This document shows positions 8,769-15,917 of a DNA stretch of 64,000 nucleotides, piece by piece. A program made the translations under genes and the position numbers. Origin of the DNA: Polaromonas sp. AET17H-212 (GTDB lineage Bacteria; Pseudomonadota; Gammaproteobacteria; Burkholderiales; Burkholderiaceae_C); assembly GCF_002379085.1 (NCBI RefSeq), contig NZ_NBZW01000001.1:310001-374000 (forward strand), read 5' to 3'. Position 1 is the first letter of the stretch; each line of letters opens with the position of its first letter. The notes beneath the pieces are model-generated. The model was given only the letters and a program-made list of their open reading frames with translations, was not told the DNA's origin and ran no database searches.

Positions 8769-8927
8769 ATGAAGCATTTTTTGACGGCACTGCCGGTATT
8801 TTTTGCACTGACCCTGCTCACCGGTTGCCCGCAGTCGAAGGTGCCCGACAAACCTTTGTTGGTACCCGAGCCGAAAGCGGCCCTCAACATCCTGAACAAC
8901 CACCAGAGCTACTCCTTTGAAATCTGA
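8769..8927 (+). CDS. small lipoprotein of unknown function (52 aa)
   Basis: A short open frame that a length cut-off would miss. It begins MKHFLTALPVFFALTLLTGC: two basic residues near the start, a hydrophobic run and a perfect lipobox LTGC with the lipidated cysteine at residue 20. The mature peptide is only 32 residues (PQSKVPDKPLLVPEP...SYSFEI). Its stop overlaps the start of the next lipoprotein gene by 11 bp in another frame, implying translational coupling. The lipobox and the overlap argue that it is real; no family is recognised. Membrane anchoring of a short peptide is reminiscent of entericidin-like or scaffold lipoproteins, but I cannot assign a role. Confidence 0.6.
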   Translation: MKHFLTALPVFFALTLLTGCPQSKVPDKPLLVPEPKAALNILNNHQSYSFEI

Positions 8928-9261
8928 ATCTTCCTTTGATCCCTGGCGCCGGCCTGCAGCCGGTCTGGCCCTGGCCTGCCTGGCCGCCTTGTTGTCCGCA
9001 TGTGTGACGCCGGCGTCCCAGCTGGAGTCGCCGCCGCAAACCGTGCTGCTCGACGGCGACGCCTACCGGGTCGAGCAGATCACGGCCGGCACCTGGTCAG
9101 CGCAGGCGCCGCGCCACCTGCCGGACGGTCCACAGAAAACGGCCAGCTTGGTCCGGGCCATTGAAAAGGCATCGAACTGCAAGGTGACCGACAGCAGCTA
9201 CGGTGCCCAGGGCGCCGCATTCAACGCCCAGGTGGACTGCGCCAGCAGGCTGAAGAACTAG
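8917..9261 (+). CDS. putative lipoprotein of unknown function
   Basis: 114 residues beginning with TTG. The N-terminal 29 residues form a lipoprotein signal (RRPAAGLALACLAALLSAC) with the lipobox LSAC. The mature part contains LLDGDAYRVEQITAGTWSA and a C-terminal half with two cysteines (SNCKVTDSSYG...AQVDCASR) spaced for a disulfide. The pattern 'DGxxYRVxQITAGTWSA' looks like a small conserved Burkholderiales family without known function. Start choice rests on the overlap with the upstream 52-aa lipoprotein gene (8917-8927); no ATG precedes the signal peptide. Confidence 0.65.
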   Translation: MKSESSFDPWRRPAAGLALACLAALLSACVTPASQLESPPQTVLLDGDAYRVEQITAGTWSAQAPRHLPDGPQKTASLVRAIEKASNCKVTDSSYGAQGAAFNAQVDCASRLKN

Positions 9262-9263
9262 AC

Positions 9264-9317
9264 AAATCACGCTCCGGCCCTGATGCCGCCTACGTAAACA
9301 GCTATTGAATCAATAGC
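9264..9317 (-). repeat. dispersed 17-bp-core element, copy 2 (intergenic)
   Basis: Core at 9301-9317 is a near-perfect hairpin GCTATTG-aat-CAATAGC. On the minus strand it is followed by TGTTTACG, a short spacer and GGGCCGGAGCGTGATTT, closely matching the copy at 34043. It starts just after the stop codon of the upstream lipoprotein gene. Confidence 0.7.
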
Positions 9318-9440
9318 AACCCAGGCCGCACACATAGTTTTACACCTTCGCATCCGCAGCAGACGCAACTTTACGCGTCGTGCCGTATGACCTTGCAAGC
9401 TCCCCGCCACACTCGCATCAACAACACCAAGGAGATCTTC

Positions 9441-9869
9441 ATGATCATCACCCCTCCGCTCAAAAAAATCATGCTGGCCCTGTTGCTGGCCGGCGCTGCT
9501 GCAGCACCTGCCGTCGCACAGGTCAGCATCAACATCAACCTGGCACCACCCCAGCCGCAGTACGAGGCCGTCCCCGTGCTCGCACCCGCCCAAGTCTGGG
9601 CGCCGGGCTACTGGGCCTGGACCGGCGAGCGCCATGTCTGGGTGCGCGGCCACGCCATCCAGAAGCGCGAAGGCTACCGCTGGGCGCCGGACCGCTGGGA
9701 GCAACGGGGCAACGCTTATTACCGCCAGCCGGGCGCCTGGGTGCGTGATGCCAACTATGTGTACGTCAAGGATAAAAAAGATAAAAAAGACAAGTACGAG
9801 AAACACGACAAGCACAACGACAAACGGCACGGCAACGGGCATGGCAAAGGCCACGGCGATCGTGACTGA
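9441..9869 (+). CDS. YXWGXW-repeat exported protein
   Basis: 142 residues with a signal peptide (cleavage likely after AVAQ). The mature part carries the tryptophan/tyrosine-rich motifs of the YXWGXW (BcpO-related) family: WAPGYWAW, HVWVRGHAIQKREGYRWAPDRW, and NAYYRQPGAW. These proteins are small periplasmic or surface proteins whose function is not established. The last 35 residues are a low-complexity tail of Lys, Asp, His and Gly (KDKKDKKDKYEKHDKHND), which could bind metal or be disordered. The start at 9441 has an AAGGAG site 6-7 bp upstream; the upstream in-frame ATG at 9387 lacks one. A strong terminator follows immediately. Confidence 0.85.
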   Translation: MIITPPLKKIMLALLLAGAAAAPAVAQVSININLAPPQPQYEAVPVLAPAQVWAPGYWAWTGERHVWVRGHAIQKREGYRWAPDRWEQRGNAYYRQPGAWVRDANYVYVKDKKDKKDKYEKHDKHNDKRHGNGHGKGHGDRD

Positions 9870-9894
9870 GCTCTGACCCGGCTGTCACAGGCAT

Positions 9895-9925
9895 GAAAAA
9901 AGCTGGCACAAGTGCCAGCTTTTTT
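9895..9925. terminator. bidirectional intrinsic terminator
   Basis: A perfect stem AGCTGGCAC (9901-9909) / GTGCCAGCT (9912-9920), preceded by an A-run (9895-9900) and followed by a T-run (9920-9925). It sits between two convergent genes and can stop transcription from both strands. Confidence 0.9.
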
Positions 9926-9948
9926 CATGGGTGAAACGAAACGCCCGT

Positions 9949-10902
9949 TCAGGGGGCCGTCTTCAGCGCATCGCGCAGGGCCTTGACCTGGTCGTGGTTG
10001 CGCTGCACCCCCTGGGCCTGGCGCTCCACCAAGGTCCTGATCGCCGGCGGCAGATTTTCCTTGAGGGCGTTGCGATAGCGGGCTTTCGCGGCATCCTCGC
10101 CACGCTCGCACTCGTCCAGCATGGCCAGGTCGGTATAGCCGCTGAGCGTGCCGCGCACCGACACCCAGCCACGATGCATGGCACCGCTGGCCGTGCCGCC
10201 TTCTTCGGGCTTGCCACCCAGCTGGCGGATCTGCGCGGACAGCTCGGCAGCCGCACCGCGGCATTCGTCGGCATGGCGCAGCAGCAGGGTCTTGAGGTCC
10301 TGCGCCTTGACGTGTTCGGCGCATTCGGTGAAGCCGTACTCACCGTCGCGGCAGGACTCCAGCAACTCGTTGAGCGTGTCGATCACGTCGTCGTTGTCGG
10401 CAATTTCGCGGGACAGGGTGCGCGGCGAGAGCTGCTCGTCCACGCGCGCCCAAGCCGCGCGGCTGGCCGCTTCGGCTTCGGGCCAGCTCAGGGTCGAGCG
10501 TTCCTTGCGGCTGTCCCAATGGACGGCGAGGTCGCTTTGCGCATCGTCAAACGTGCCGGTGTAGGTGCTGCGTCCGTACAGGCCGAGCCGGTAGGCCGGT
10601 GCATAGTCGTCGTAGCTGCGGTTCGCATCGTAGTAAGGCTCTCGGGTGTACTGTTCGCGCCAGTAGGCTTCTTCCGCGGTGGGATTGATGGCTTCGGCCA
10701 CCGCCTTGCCGCCCAAGCCGCCGGCAACCGCGCCAACCACCGCGCCGGCCGCGGCGCCCAGCGGTCCACCCAATGCGCCGGCGGCCGCTCCGGCCGCAGC
10801 GCCGCCCAGAGCCGCACCAACGCCGGTACCGACCGGGTGAGCGCCCGGGGCGTCCGTGATGGGGTCCAGATTCAGGTTCTTGTCGTGTTCGTCAAGTGAC
10901 AT
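9949..10902 (-). CDS. glycine-zipper and PA2169-type four-helix-bundle protein
   Basis: 317 residues in two parts. Residues about 20-75 form a glycine-zipper segment (repeated [23 protein letters not shown] pattern, here broken into GxxxG steps), typical of membrane- or surface-associated oligomers. Residues about 165-315 match the PA2169/DUF2383 family: a ferritin-like four-helix bundle beginning DVIDTLNELLESCRDGEYGF and containing the repeated acidic/Cys helices (DECRGAAAEL, DECERGEDAAKARY). These proteins are often stress-induced. The start has a strong GGAAGGAG site. No enzymatic role is known. The fusion of both parts in one chain is the noteworthy feature. Confidence 0.8.
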   Translation of the reverse strand: MSLDEHDKNLNLDPITDAPGAHPVGTGVGAALGGAAAGAAAGALGGPLGAAAGAVVGAVAGGLGGKAVAEAINPTAEEAYWREQYTREPYYDANRSYDDYAPAYRLGLYGRSTYTGTFDDAQSDLAVHWDSRKERSTLSWPEAEAASRAAWARVDEQLSPRTLSREIADNDDVIDTLNELLESCRDGEYGFTECAEHVKAQDLKTLLLRHADECRGAAAELSAQIRQLGGKPEEGGTASGAMHRGWVSVRGTLSGYTDLAMLDECERGEDAAKARYRNALKENLPPAIRTLVERQAQGVQRNHDQVKALRDALKTAP

Positions 10903-11074
10903 GGTGAAGCTCCTTCCAGGGGGTAATGGGATGGTCAGGTTGAGGACTGGACAACTGCGCCGGTGATGCCGGGTGTCTTGCGATTGCAGCTTTTCAGTTC
11001 AGGAGGCCATCGTGGTACGCGCTCCGGGGGTTCGCGGTCAGGCGAGGACAACCCGGCCTGTAGGAGAGGACGCC

Positions 11075-11093
11075 GTGCAGGGCGGCCCTGCAC
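11075..11093. terminator. hairpin downstream of glutathione transferase gene
   Basis: Perfect 9-bp arms GTGCAGGGC / GCCCTGCAC around one central base. It lies 46 bp past the stop of the minus-strand transferase gene, in a 236-bp gap that contains no gene. There is no T-run, so it may be a weak or factor-assisted terminator. Confidence 0.35.
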
Positions 11094-11138
11094 AACAGGC
11101 CGGGCCGCATGCGCCGGCGCCAGGCTCAGGCACCAGGC

Positions 11139-11867
11139 TCAGCCGTCGAGCTCGGGGTAGCGCCGGAAAATGCCTTCTTCGTTGAAGGGGATGCGTCGCT
11201 CGCTGGCGAGGTAGGCGGCCACGCGCCGGTGCTGCGCCACCCGGTCGTGCAGGCCGGCCACCCGCGGGGCCTGCTGCAATGCGCGCCCGGTGGCTCGCGG
11301 AAAAGCGTACAGCAGCCCTGCCACGAGCTGGAACAGCGACAGATCGGCATAACTCAGGCGTGCGCCCACCAGGCAGGCACTGCCCCTGGGGTTGCGCGCC
11401 AGCACGCTGTCGAACCAGTCCAGAAATTTCGGAATGCGCTCTTCACGAAAGGCCATGGCCCGCCGCACGGCCTCTTTTTTCTGGTCTTCGTAATACAGGC
11501 CGGTGGCAATCGGGTGATGGGTGTCGTGGGCTTCCATCACCACGTCGGCAATGGTCAGCTGCAGCTGGTGCGTCCACAGGCGCTGCAATTCGTTTTTGGC
11601 CACCAGACCCAGGCGCGGGCCAAGGTAAAGCAGGATCGCCGCGGTCTGGCCGATGACGGCCTTGCCGTCCACCAGGAAGGGCGGTGCAAACGGCGGGTGC
11701 AGCACCTTCGGGCTGTCGAGGTAATGCATCATGGCAGCGACGCCCTGCCCCCGGCTGGCGGGACCGCGTGCCACGTCCACATAGTCAGCGCCGGCCGCCT
11801 CCAGCGCCAGCCGGACAAACTCGCCGCGGCCCTGGATGGTGGGCCAGTAGTGCAACTCATAAGGCAT
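11139..11867 (-). CDS. glutathione S-transferase family protein
   Basis: 242 residues. The N-terminal thioredoxin-like domain (1-85) begins MPYELHYWPTIQGRGEFVRL, with the tyrosine/glycine pattern and the PFLVDGK...IGQTAAILLYLG segment that binds the glutathione gamma-glutamyl moiety. The C-terminal helical domain (95-235) includes ARLSYADLSLFQLV, the N-capping/hydrophobic staple motif of the superfamily. The likely role is conjugation or isomerisation with glutathione in the cytoplasm; the substrate is unknown. The start at 11867 has AAGGAG upstream. The gene is separate from the methyltransferase gene by 73 bp that hold one dispersed element. Confidence 0.88.
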   Translation of the reverse strand: MPYELHYWPTIQGRGEFVRLALEAAGADYVDVARGPASRGQGVAAMMHYLDSPKVLHPPFAPPFLVDGKAVIGQTAAILLYLGPRLGLVAKNELQRLWTHQLQLTIADVVMEAHDTHHPIATGLYYEDQKKEAVRRAMAFREERIPKFLDWFDSVLARNPRGSACLVGARLSYADLSLFQLVAGLLYAFPRATGRALQQAPRVAGLHDRVAQHRRVAAYLASERRIPFNEEGIFRRYPELDG

Positions 11868-11898
11868 GGATCTCTCCTTGCGCAACCCGAACATCATG

Positions 11899-11952
11899 AA
11901 AAATGGCTGTAGCCCTTTATTCACGGTAGCAGGCAGCTATTCAATTCATAGC
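11899..11952 (-). repeat. dispersed 17-bp-core element, copy 3 (over a stop codon)
   Basis: Core at 11936-11952, minus strand GCTATGAATTGAATAGC, followed by TGCCTGCTACC and AGGGCTACAGCCATTTTT. The core supplies the last codons and the TGA stop of the upstream methyltransferase gene. Confidence 0.7.
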
Positions 11953-13140
11953 AACTGACGTTTCCTCCGCCCTGGCAGCCAGCCGCCAGAGCGAGGTGAC
12001 CTCCGCTGCCCTGGCGGCATGCAGGGCATCGCTGGCATCGACGGCCTTCGGATGCTGCGGCTTCACGTCCACCCGGGACAGGAGCTGCAGCCCCGCCGCG
12101 GCGATCCAGTCCAGCAGCTCGCTGCGCGAGCGCAGACCCAGGTGTTCGGCCAGATCCGACAGGATCAGCCAGCCTTCCCCGCCCGGCGCCAGGTGCGCGG
12201 CCAGCCCTTGCAGGAAACCGCGCAGCATGCGGCTCTCGGGGTCGTATACCGCGTGTTCGACCGGCGAGCTGGGACGCGCCGGCACCCAGGGCGGGTTGCA
12301 GACGATCAGCGGCGCGCGGCCGTCGGGAAACAGGTTGGCTTCCTGCAGCGTGATATGCCCGGCCAGGTCGAGCCGTGCCAGGTTTTCCCGGGCGCATATC
12401 AGCGCGCGCGGGTCCTGATCGGTCGCGATCACCTGCTGCACACCGCGGCGCGCCAGGATCGCCGCCAGCACGCCGGTGCCGGTCCCGACGTCAAAGGCCA
12501 GGCTGTTGGCAAGTGCGGCCGCCGGCAAGGGCGTCTCGGCCACCAAACCCAGGTACTCGCCGCGTACCGGCGCAAACACGCCGTAGTGCGGGTGAATGCG
12601 CGCGCCGCCCAGCGCGGCGATCTCCACCCCTTTCTTGCGCCATTCGTGCGCGCCGATCAGGCCCAGCAGCTCGCGCAGCGAGCTGACGTAGCTGCCCTGC
12701 GCCGCGTCGCCCGGGCCATACGCTTCGCTGCAGGCCTGTGCGACATCCGGCGCGCGCCGCAGGCTGATGTGATGCGCCCCATCGAACTCGAGCACCAGCA
12801 TGGCCAGCGTGCGTGCACGCTGCGACTGGGCCTGGCGGTGCTGGTTGAAGGCATCAAGCGGCGACACCGCGGCCGCGTCCGCCCTGGCCTTGGCTTTCTT
12901 GATCTTCTTGGGCTTGTCGATGCGCCTGGCCAGGGCCTGCAGCAACTGCCGCGCATTCTGGAAGTCCCCGCGCCACAGCATGGCCGTGCCTTCGCTGGCC
13001 AGCCGAAATGCCGCGTCGGCCGTCAGGGTGTCGTCGGCCACCTGCACCCGTTTGGGCGGCGGCGCCCCGCTTTCGGAACGCCAGCGGGCAGAACGGGCTT
13101 GCCCCTCCTCGACCCAATGGATGCGGGCCGGCTCGCTCAT
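11941..13140 (-). CDS. class I SAM-dependent methyltransferase
   Basis: 399 residues. The C-terminal half is a Rossmann-fold methyltransferase: motif I AFDVGTGTGVLAAIL (about 235-248), the acidic motif II ATDQDPRAL, and the catalytic NPPW near residue 295, which is typical of enzymes methylating exocyclic amino groups or glutamine amides (RsmC/PrmC/TrmN6-like). The N-terminal 200 residues are less conserved and include a lysine-rich patch (KPKKIKKAKAR) and an 'RDFQNARQLLQAL' helix. The target (rRNA, protein or small molecule) cannot be told. Start at 13140 (MSEPARIHW) rather than the longer frame. The last three codons and stop lie inside a dispersed repeat. Confidence 0.85.
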   Translation of the reverse strand: MSEPARIHWVEEGQARSARWRSESGAPPPKRVQVADDTLTADAAFRLASEGTAMLWRGDFQNARQLLQALARRIDKPKKIKKAKARADAAAVSPLDAFNQHRQAQSQRARTLAMLVLEFDGAHHISLRRAPDVAQACSEAYGPGDAAQGSYVSSLRELLGLIGAHEWRKKGVEIAALGGARIHPHYGVFAPVRGEYLGLVAETPLPAAALANSLAFDVGTGTGVLAAILARRGVQQVIATDQDPRALICARENLARLDLAGHITLQEANLFPDGRAPLIVCNPPWVPARPSSPVEHAVYDPESRMLRGFLQGLAAHLAPGGEGWLILSDLAEHLGLRSRSELLDWIAAAGLQLLSRVDVKPQHPKAVDASDALHAARAAEVTSLWRLAARAEETSVAMN

Positions 13141-13273
13141 GCCAGGGCTTTCAATGCAGGGACGAAGGTCAGGGCAATTGCCTGGGCGGGCAAATGCAGA
13201 AAGAAAAAAGGCATCGGACAAACCCGGTCGGTGAACAGAGCGCCATTATCCGCGCCGTGCAACAACCACGTCC

Positions 13274-13870
13274 CTAGCGGCGGTCCTTGCCGTCGCCGGC
13301 GGTCAGCGGCGCGAGGTCGGACGAGTAGGTCCGGTCGCCGATGGTCATCTCGCTGCTGTTTTGCCAGGCAGACTCAAATGCCGCGAGCTCCTGTGCCGTT
13401 GCCCGTTCGTAGCGACGCAGATTCGAGGCCCGCATCGCCTCGGCGCTGATGTTGTCCGACGTGGCGGTGGCTTCGGCGCGCTGGGGATCGAGGCCCTTGA
13501 GTTCCTCGTTGACCCGCCAGTACACCGCCGGCACGCCCAACCCATAACGGGCCAGCGCATTTTTCCTGATGAGGGCGCCCAGCGCGGCCAGGGACTTTTG
13601 CTGCCCCTGCTCGCTCTCCATGAAATCGGTGGACAAGTCCACCATCACGACGAAGCTGTGACTGCGCTTGTCAGCGCGTACGACCTTGAACCGGTAGCTT
13701 GCACTCAGGATGCCCCGGCTTTCCATGGTGGCCTTGACCGAATCAAAAAGCATCTCGCGGCGAAACGCCATGCGTTCGTCGAGATTCATTTTGACGGGGC
13801 CGGTCTCCGGGCCCGAACCGCTGTCCTTCTGGCCTTGCGAGGAAGAGAATAAGTTGTGGAAAAAGGACAT
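13274..13870 (-). CDS. conserved protein of unknown function
   Basis: 198 residues, soluble, no signal peptide. The N-terminus MSFFHNLFSSSQGQKDS is followed by a charged region and a central beta-rich part (SYRFKVVRADKRSHSFVVMVDLS). A mid-to-C-terminal helical part contains ALGALIRKNALARYGLGVPAVYWRVNEEL. I recognise it only as a Burkholderiales conserved hypothetical. It stands alone, divergent from a small membrane protein gene over a 350-bp gap. Confidence 0.65.
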   Translation of the reverse strand: MSFFHNLFSSSQGQKDSGSGPETGPVKMNLDERMAFRREMLFDSVKATMESRGILSASYRFKVVRADKRSHSFVVMVDLSTDFMESEQGQQKSLAALGALIRKNALARYGLGVPAVYWRVNEELKGLDPQRAEATATSDNISAEAMRASNLRRYERATAQELAAFESAWQNSSEMTIGDRTYSSDLAPLTAGDGKDRR

Positions 13871-14220
13871 GACGTGCTGACTATTAGATGACGTGTGCCT
13901 ACCCTGCGGCCAACTTCCTTCTTGTTATGGTGTTGAGAAAGACGGTGTTCCGGGGAAGCCCGCCTTCGACAACTTAGCCATCGTATGCTTTTAGTTACAG
14001 TATGTCATCTTCTGATACATGGCAATCTGATCGCAGACGGTTGTGACAAATGTCAGAAAACAGGTCAAAAGGCATCCAAACCGCCCCCTGCACAGAAATT
14101 GTCGATGGCGGACGGATTTGTTACATCCGTCGGTCTTATCCGACACGTCAAGAAGCCTGCGCCCGATAGGTGCGGCGAACTTCGTTGCAGATACTTGCCC
14201 ATCAACTTCTGGAGGAAGCC
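13871..14220. promoter_or_regulatory. 350-bp divergent intergenic region with inverted repeats
   Basis: No gene is seen. The stretch is AT-richer than its flanks and lies between two divergent genes. Two perfect inverted repeats stand out: TGACA-aa-TGTCA at 14044-14055 and GACGGAT-N7-ATCCGTC at 14111-14131. The second lies about 90 bp upstream of the plus-strand gene and could be a regulator site or leader hairpin. Confidence 0.45.
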
Positions 14221-14391
14221 ATGTCTTTTGCACTTTATATGGTCGGTTTCGCAATTTTTCTGGGTGGCCTGGTCTGGGGTGCGTTCGAAGCCGGCATTCC
14301 CCATGTCTACATCGGCATTGGCGCGCTCGTGATTCTGGGTATAGGCATCTTCAGTGCCGTGGGCCGTACCCGCAGCAAGGATCCCTCATAA
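14221..14391 (+). CDS. small membrane protein of unknown function (56 aa)
   Basis: Two predicted membrane helices (about residues 3-20 and 28-46: ALYMVGFAIFLGGLVWGAF and VYIGIGALVILGIGIFSAV) and a short basic tail (GRTRSKDPS). The ATG is preceded by GGAGGAAGCC, a very good ribosome-binding site. Short two-helix proteins of this kind are common in Comamonadaceae but have no known role. A strong terminator lies 140 bp downstream. Confidence 0.75.
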   Translation: MSFALYMVGFAIFLGGLVWGAFEAGIPHVYIGIGALVILGIGIFSAVGRTRSKDPS

Positions 14392-14529
14392 AGGAAAAAG
14401 CATGTGGTGGACCGCGCTGGCATGCTGGCAATCCTTTCGCCACACCGCCCTCACGGGCGCCCAGGGTGACTGCATCGAAGTCGAGGAAATCGTCATCGAG
14501 CGCCGCGTCAACCAAGCGGGCTTGACTCC

Positions 14530-14568
14530 AAAAAAAAGGTTCCGGGATTGTCCCGGAACCTTTTTTTT
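14530..14568. terminator. bidirectional intrinsic terminator
   Basis: A long perfect stem: GGTTCCGGGA (14538-14547) and TCCCGGAACC (14551-14560) around loop TTG. It is flanked by eight A on the left and eight T on the right, so it works in both directions. It ends the small-protein transcript and the minus-strand acyl-CoA dehydrogenase transcript. Confidence 0.95.
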
Positions 14569-14583
14569 GTCCGGGCGGTGTCG

Positions 14584-15753
14584 TCAGGACGGCTTGGCAC
14601 CCAGGCCCATGGCCCGGGTGATCACTTCCTTCATGATCTCGTTGGTGCCGCCGTAGATGCGCTGCACACGTGCGTCGGCATAGGCCCGGGTGATCGGGTA
14701 CTCCCACATGTAGCCGTAGCCGCCGAAAAGCTGCACACACTCGTCCATCACCTTGCACTGCAGGTCCGAGCACCAGTACTTGGCCATGCTGGCCGTCGCG
14801 GTGTCGAGCTTGTCATCGGCAAGCAATTCGGTGCATTTGTCGACAAACACGCGTGCCACCTGCACTTCGGTCTGCAGTTCGGCCAGGGTGTAACGTGTGT
14901 TCTGGTAGCTGGCCACCGGCTGGCCGAAAACCTTGCGTTCCTTCACGTAGTCGACCGTCCAGCCGATCGCCGCCTGGGCCGCAGCGACCGCCCCGATCGC
15001 GATCTGCAGCCGTTCCCAGGGCAGTTGTTCCATCAGGCAGACAAAGCCGCGGTTTTCCTGGACCGCACCACCCAGCAGGTTCTCCGCGGGAACACGCACA
15101 TTGTCAAAAAACAACTCCGAGGTGTCCTGCGCCTTCAGGCCCAGCTTCTTCAGGCGTTTGCCGACCGCAAAGCCGGGCATGCCGCGTTCGACCAGCAGCA
15201 AGCTGGTGCCCTTGGCGCCGGCTGCCGGGTTGGTCTTGGCCACCACAATCACCAGGTCGGCATGCCAGCCGTTGGTGATGAAGGTCTTGCTGCCATTGAG
15301 CAGGTAGCTGCCGTCGGCCTGCTGAATCGCCGTGGACTTGACGCCCTGCAAATCGGAGCCGGCCGCCGGCTCGCTCATGGCAATCGCGCCCACCATCTCG
15401 CCGCTGGCGAGTTTGGGCAGGTATTTTTTCTTCTGCGCCTCGGTGCCGTAATGCAGCAGGTAAGGCGCCACGATCTCGCTATGCAGTCCGTAACCGATGC
15501 CGGAGAAGCCCGCGGTGCTGAGCTCTTCCATCTGCACCACGGAATACAGCTTGTCGGCGCCGGCACCGCCGTATTCCTCGGGCATGGTCATGCACAGGAA
15601 GCCGTTTTCCCCGGCCTTGTTCCAGACCGCGCGATCCACATAACCCTGGTCCTCCCACTGCGCGTGGAAAGGGGCAATTTCCTTGTCCATGAAGCGGCGA
15701 AAGCTGTCGCGAAAGGCCTCGTGGTCACTGCTGAAAAGTGTGCGTTCGATCAT
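14584..15753 (-). CDS. acyl-CoA dehydrogenase
   Basis: 389 residues, the usual length. It oxidises acyl-CoA to trans-2-enoyl-CoA with FAD and passes electrons to ETF. Seen: AMSEPAAGSDLQGV (about 125-138), the FAD/substrate loop, and the C-terminal YGYMWEYPITRAYADARVQRIYGGTNEIMKEVI. The catalytic glutamate of short/medium-chain enzymes (IYEGT) is a glycine here (IYGGT). The base is therefore expected in helix G, probably Glu247 in LPWERL, as in isovaleryl-CoA and long-chain dehydrogenases. It is divergent from the thiolase/FadB-like pair and most likely serves the same fatty acid or branched acyl-CoA pathway. Confidence 0.94.
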   Translation of the reverse strand: MIERTLFSSDHEAFRDSFRRFMDKEIAPFHAQWEDQGYVDRAVWNKAGENGFLCMTMPEEYGGAGADKLYSVVQMEELSTAGFSGIGYGLHSEIVAPYLLHYGTEAQKKKYLPKLASGEMVGAIAMSEPAAGSDLQGVKSTAIQQADGSYLLNGSKTFITNGWHADLVIVVAKTNPAAGAKGTSLLLVERGMPGFAVGKRLKKLGLKAQDTSELFFDNVRVPAENLLGGAVQENRGFVCLMEQLPWERLQIAIGAVAAAQAAIGWTVDYVKERKVFGQPVASYQNTRYTLAELQTEVQVARVFVDKCTELLADDKLDTATASMAKYWCSDLQCKVMDECVQLFGGYGYMWEYPITRAYADARVQRIYGGTNEIMKEVITRAMGLGAKPS

Positions 15754-15917
15754 CGGGTCACCTGTTGGAGGAAATAAAAGAAAAGGCAGCGGGATGCTGA
15801 TTTATGCAAAGCGTTTGCTTGGTGAAATGAATATACTCGTTCCTGCGGCTTTTCGGCGCAGAAACCGGCACCTCCTATTGCCGGCACTGCCCTCCCCCCA
15901 TCCAGCAGGAGCACCCC
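15754..15917. promoter_or_regulatory. divergent promoter region of acyl-CoA genes with palindrome
   Basis: This 164-bp gap lies between the acyl-CoA dehydrogenase gene and the thiolase gene. It contains GCAAA-gcg-TTTGC at 15806-15818, a symmetrical site followed by an AT-rich stretch (AATGAATATACT). It is a candidate operator for a fatty-acid regulator controlling both sides; the role is inference. Confidence 0.4.

Noticed and set aside
8645-8920. 91-codon plus-strand open frame overlapping the small lipoprotein
   Set aside because: No signal peptide, no protein-like pattern; the overlapping 52-residue frame with a lipobox explains the region better.
9770-9860. Lys/Asp/His tail of the YXWGXW protein as a possible tandem DNA repeat
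   Set aside because: Only two to three short imperfect units (GATAAAAAA); explained as low-complexity coding sequence.
11121-11146. Tandem duplication CCAGGCTCAG-GCA-CCAGGCTCAG near the end of the glutathione transferase gene
   Set aside because: Only two short units at the gene end; probably a slippage duplication without function.
14402-14656. Open frame beginning MWWTALACWQSFRH with a good AAAGGAAAAAGC site before the ATG
   Set aside because: It reads through the strong bidirectional terminator at 14530-14568 and then antisense into the acyl-CoA dehydrogenase gene; the C-terminal half is not protein-like. A short remnant or leader cannot be excluded.
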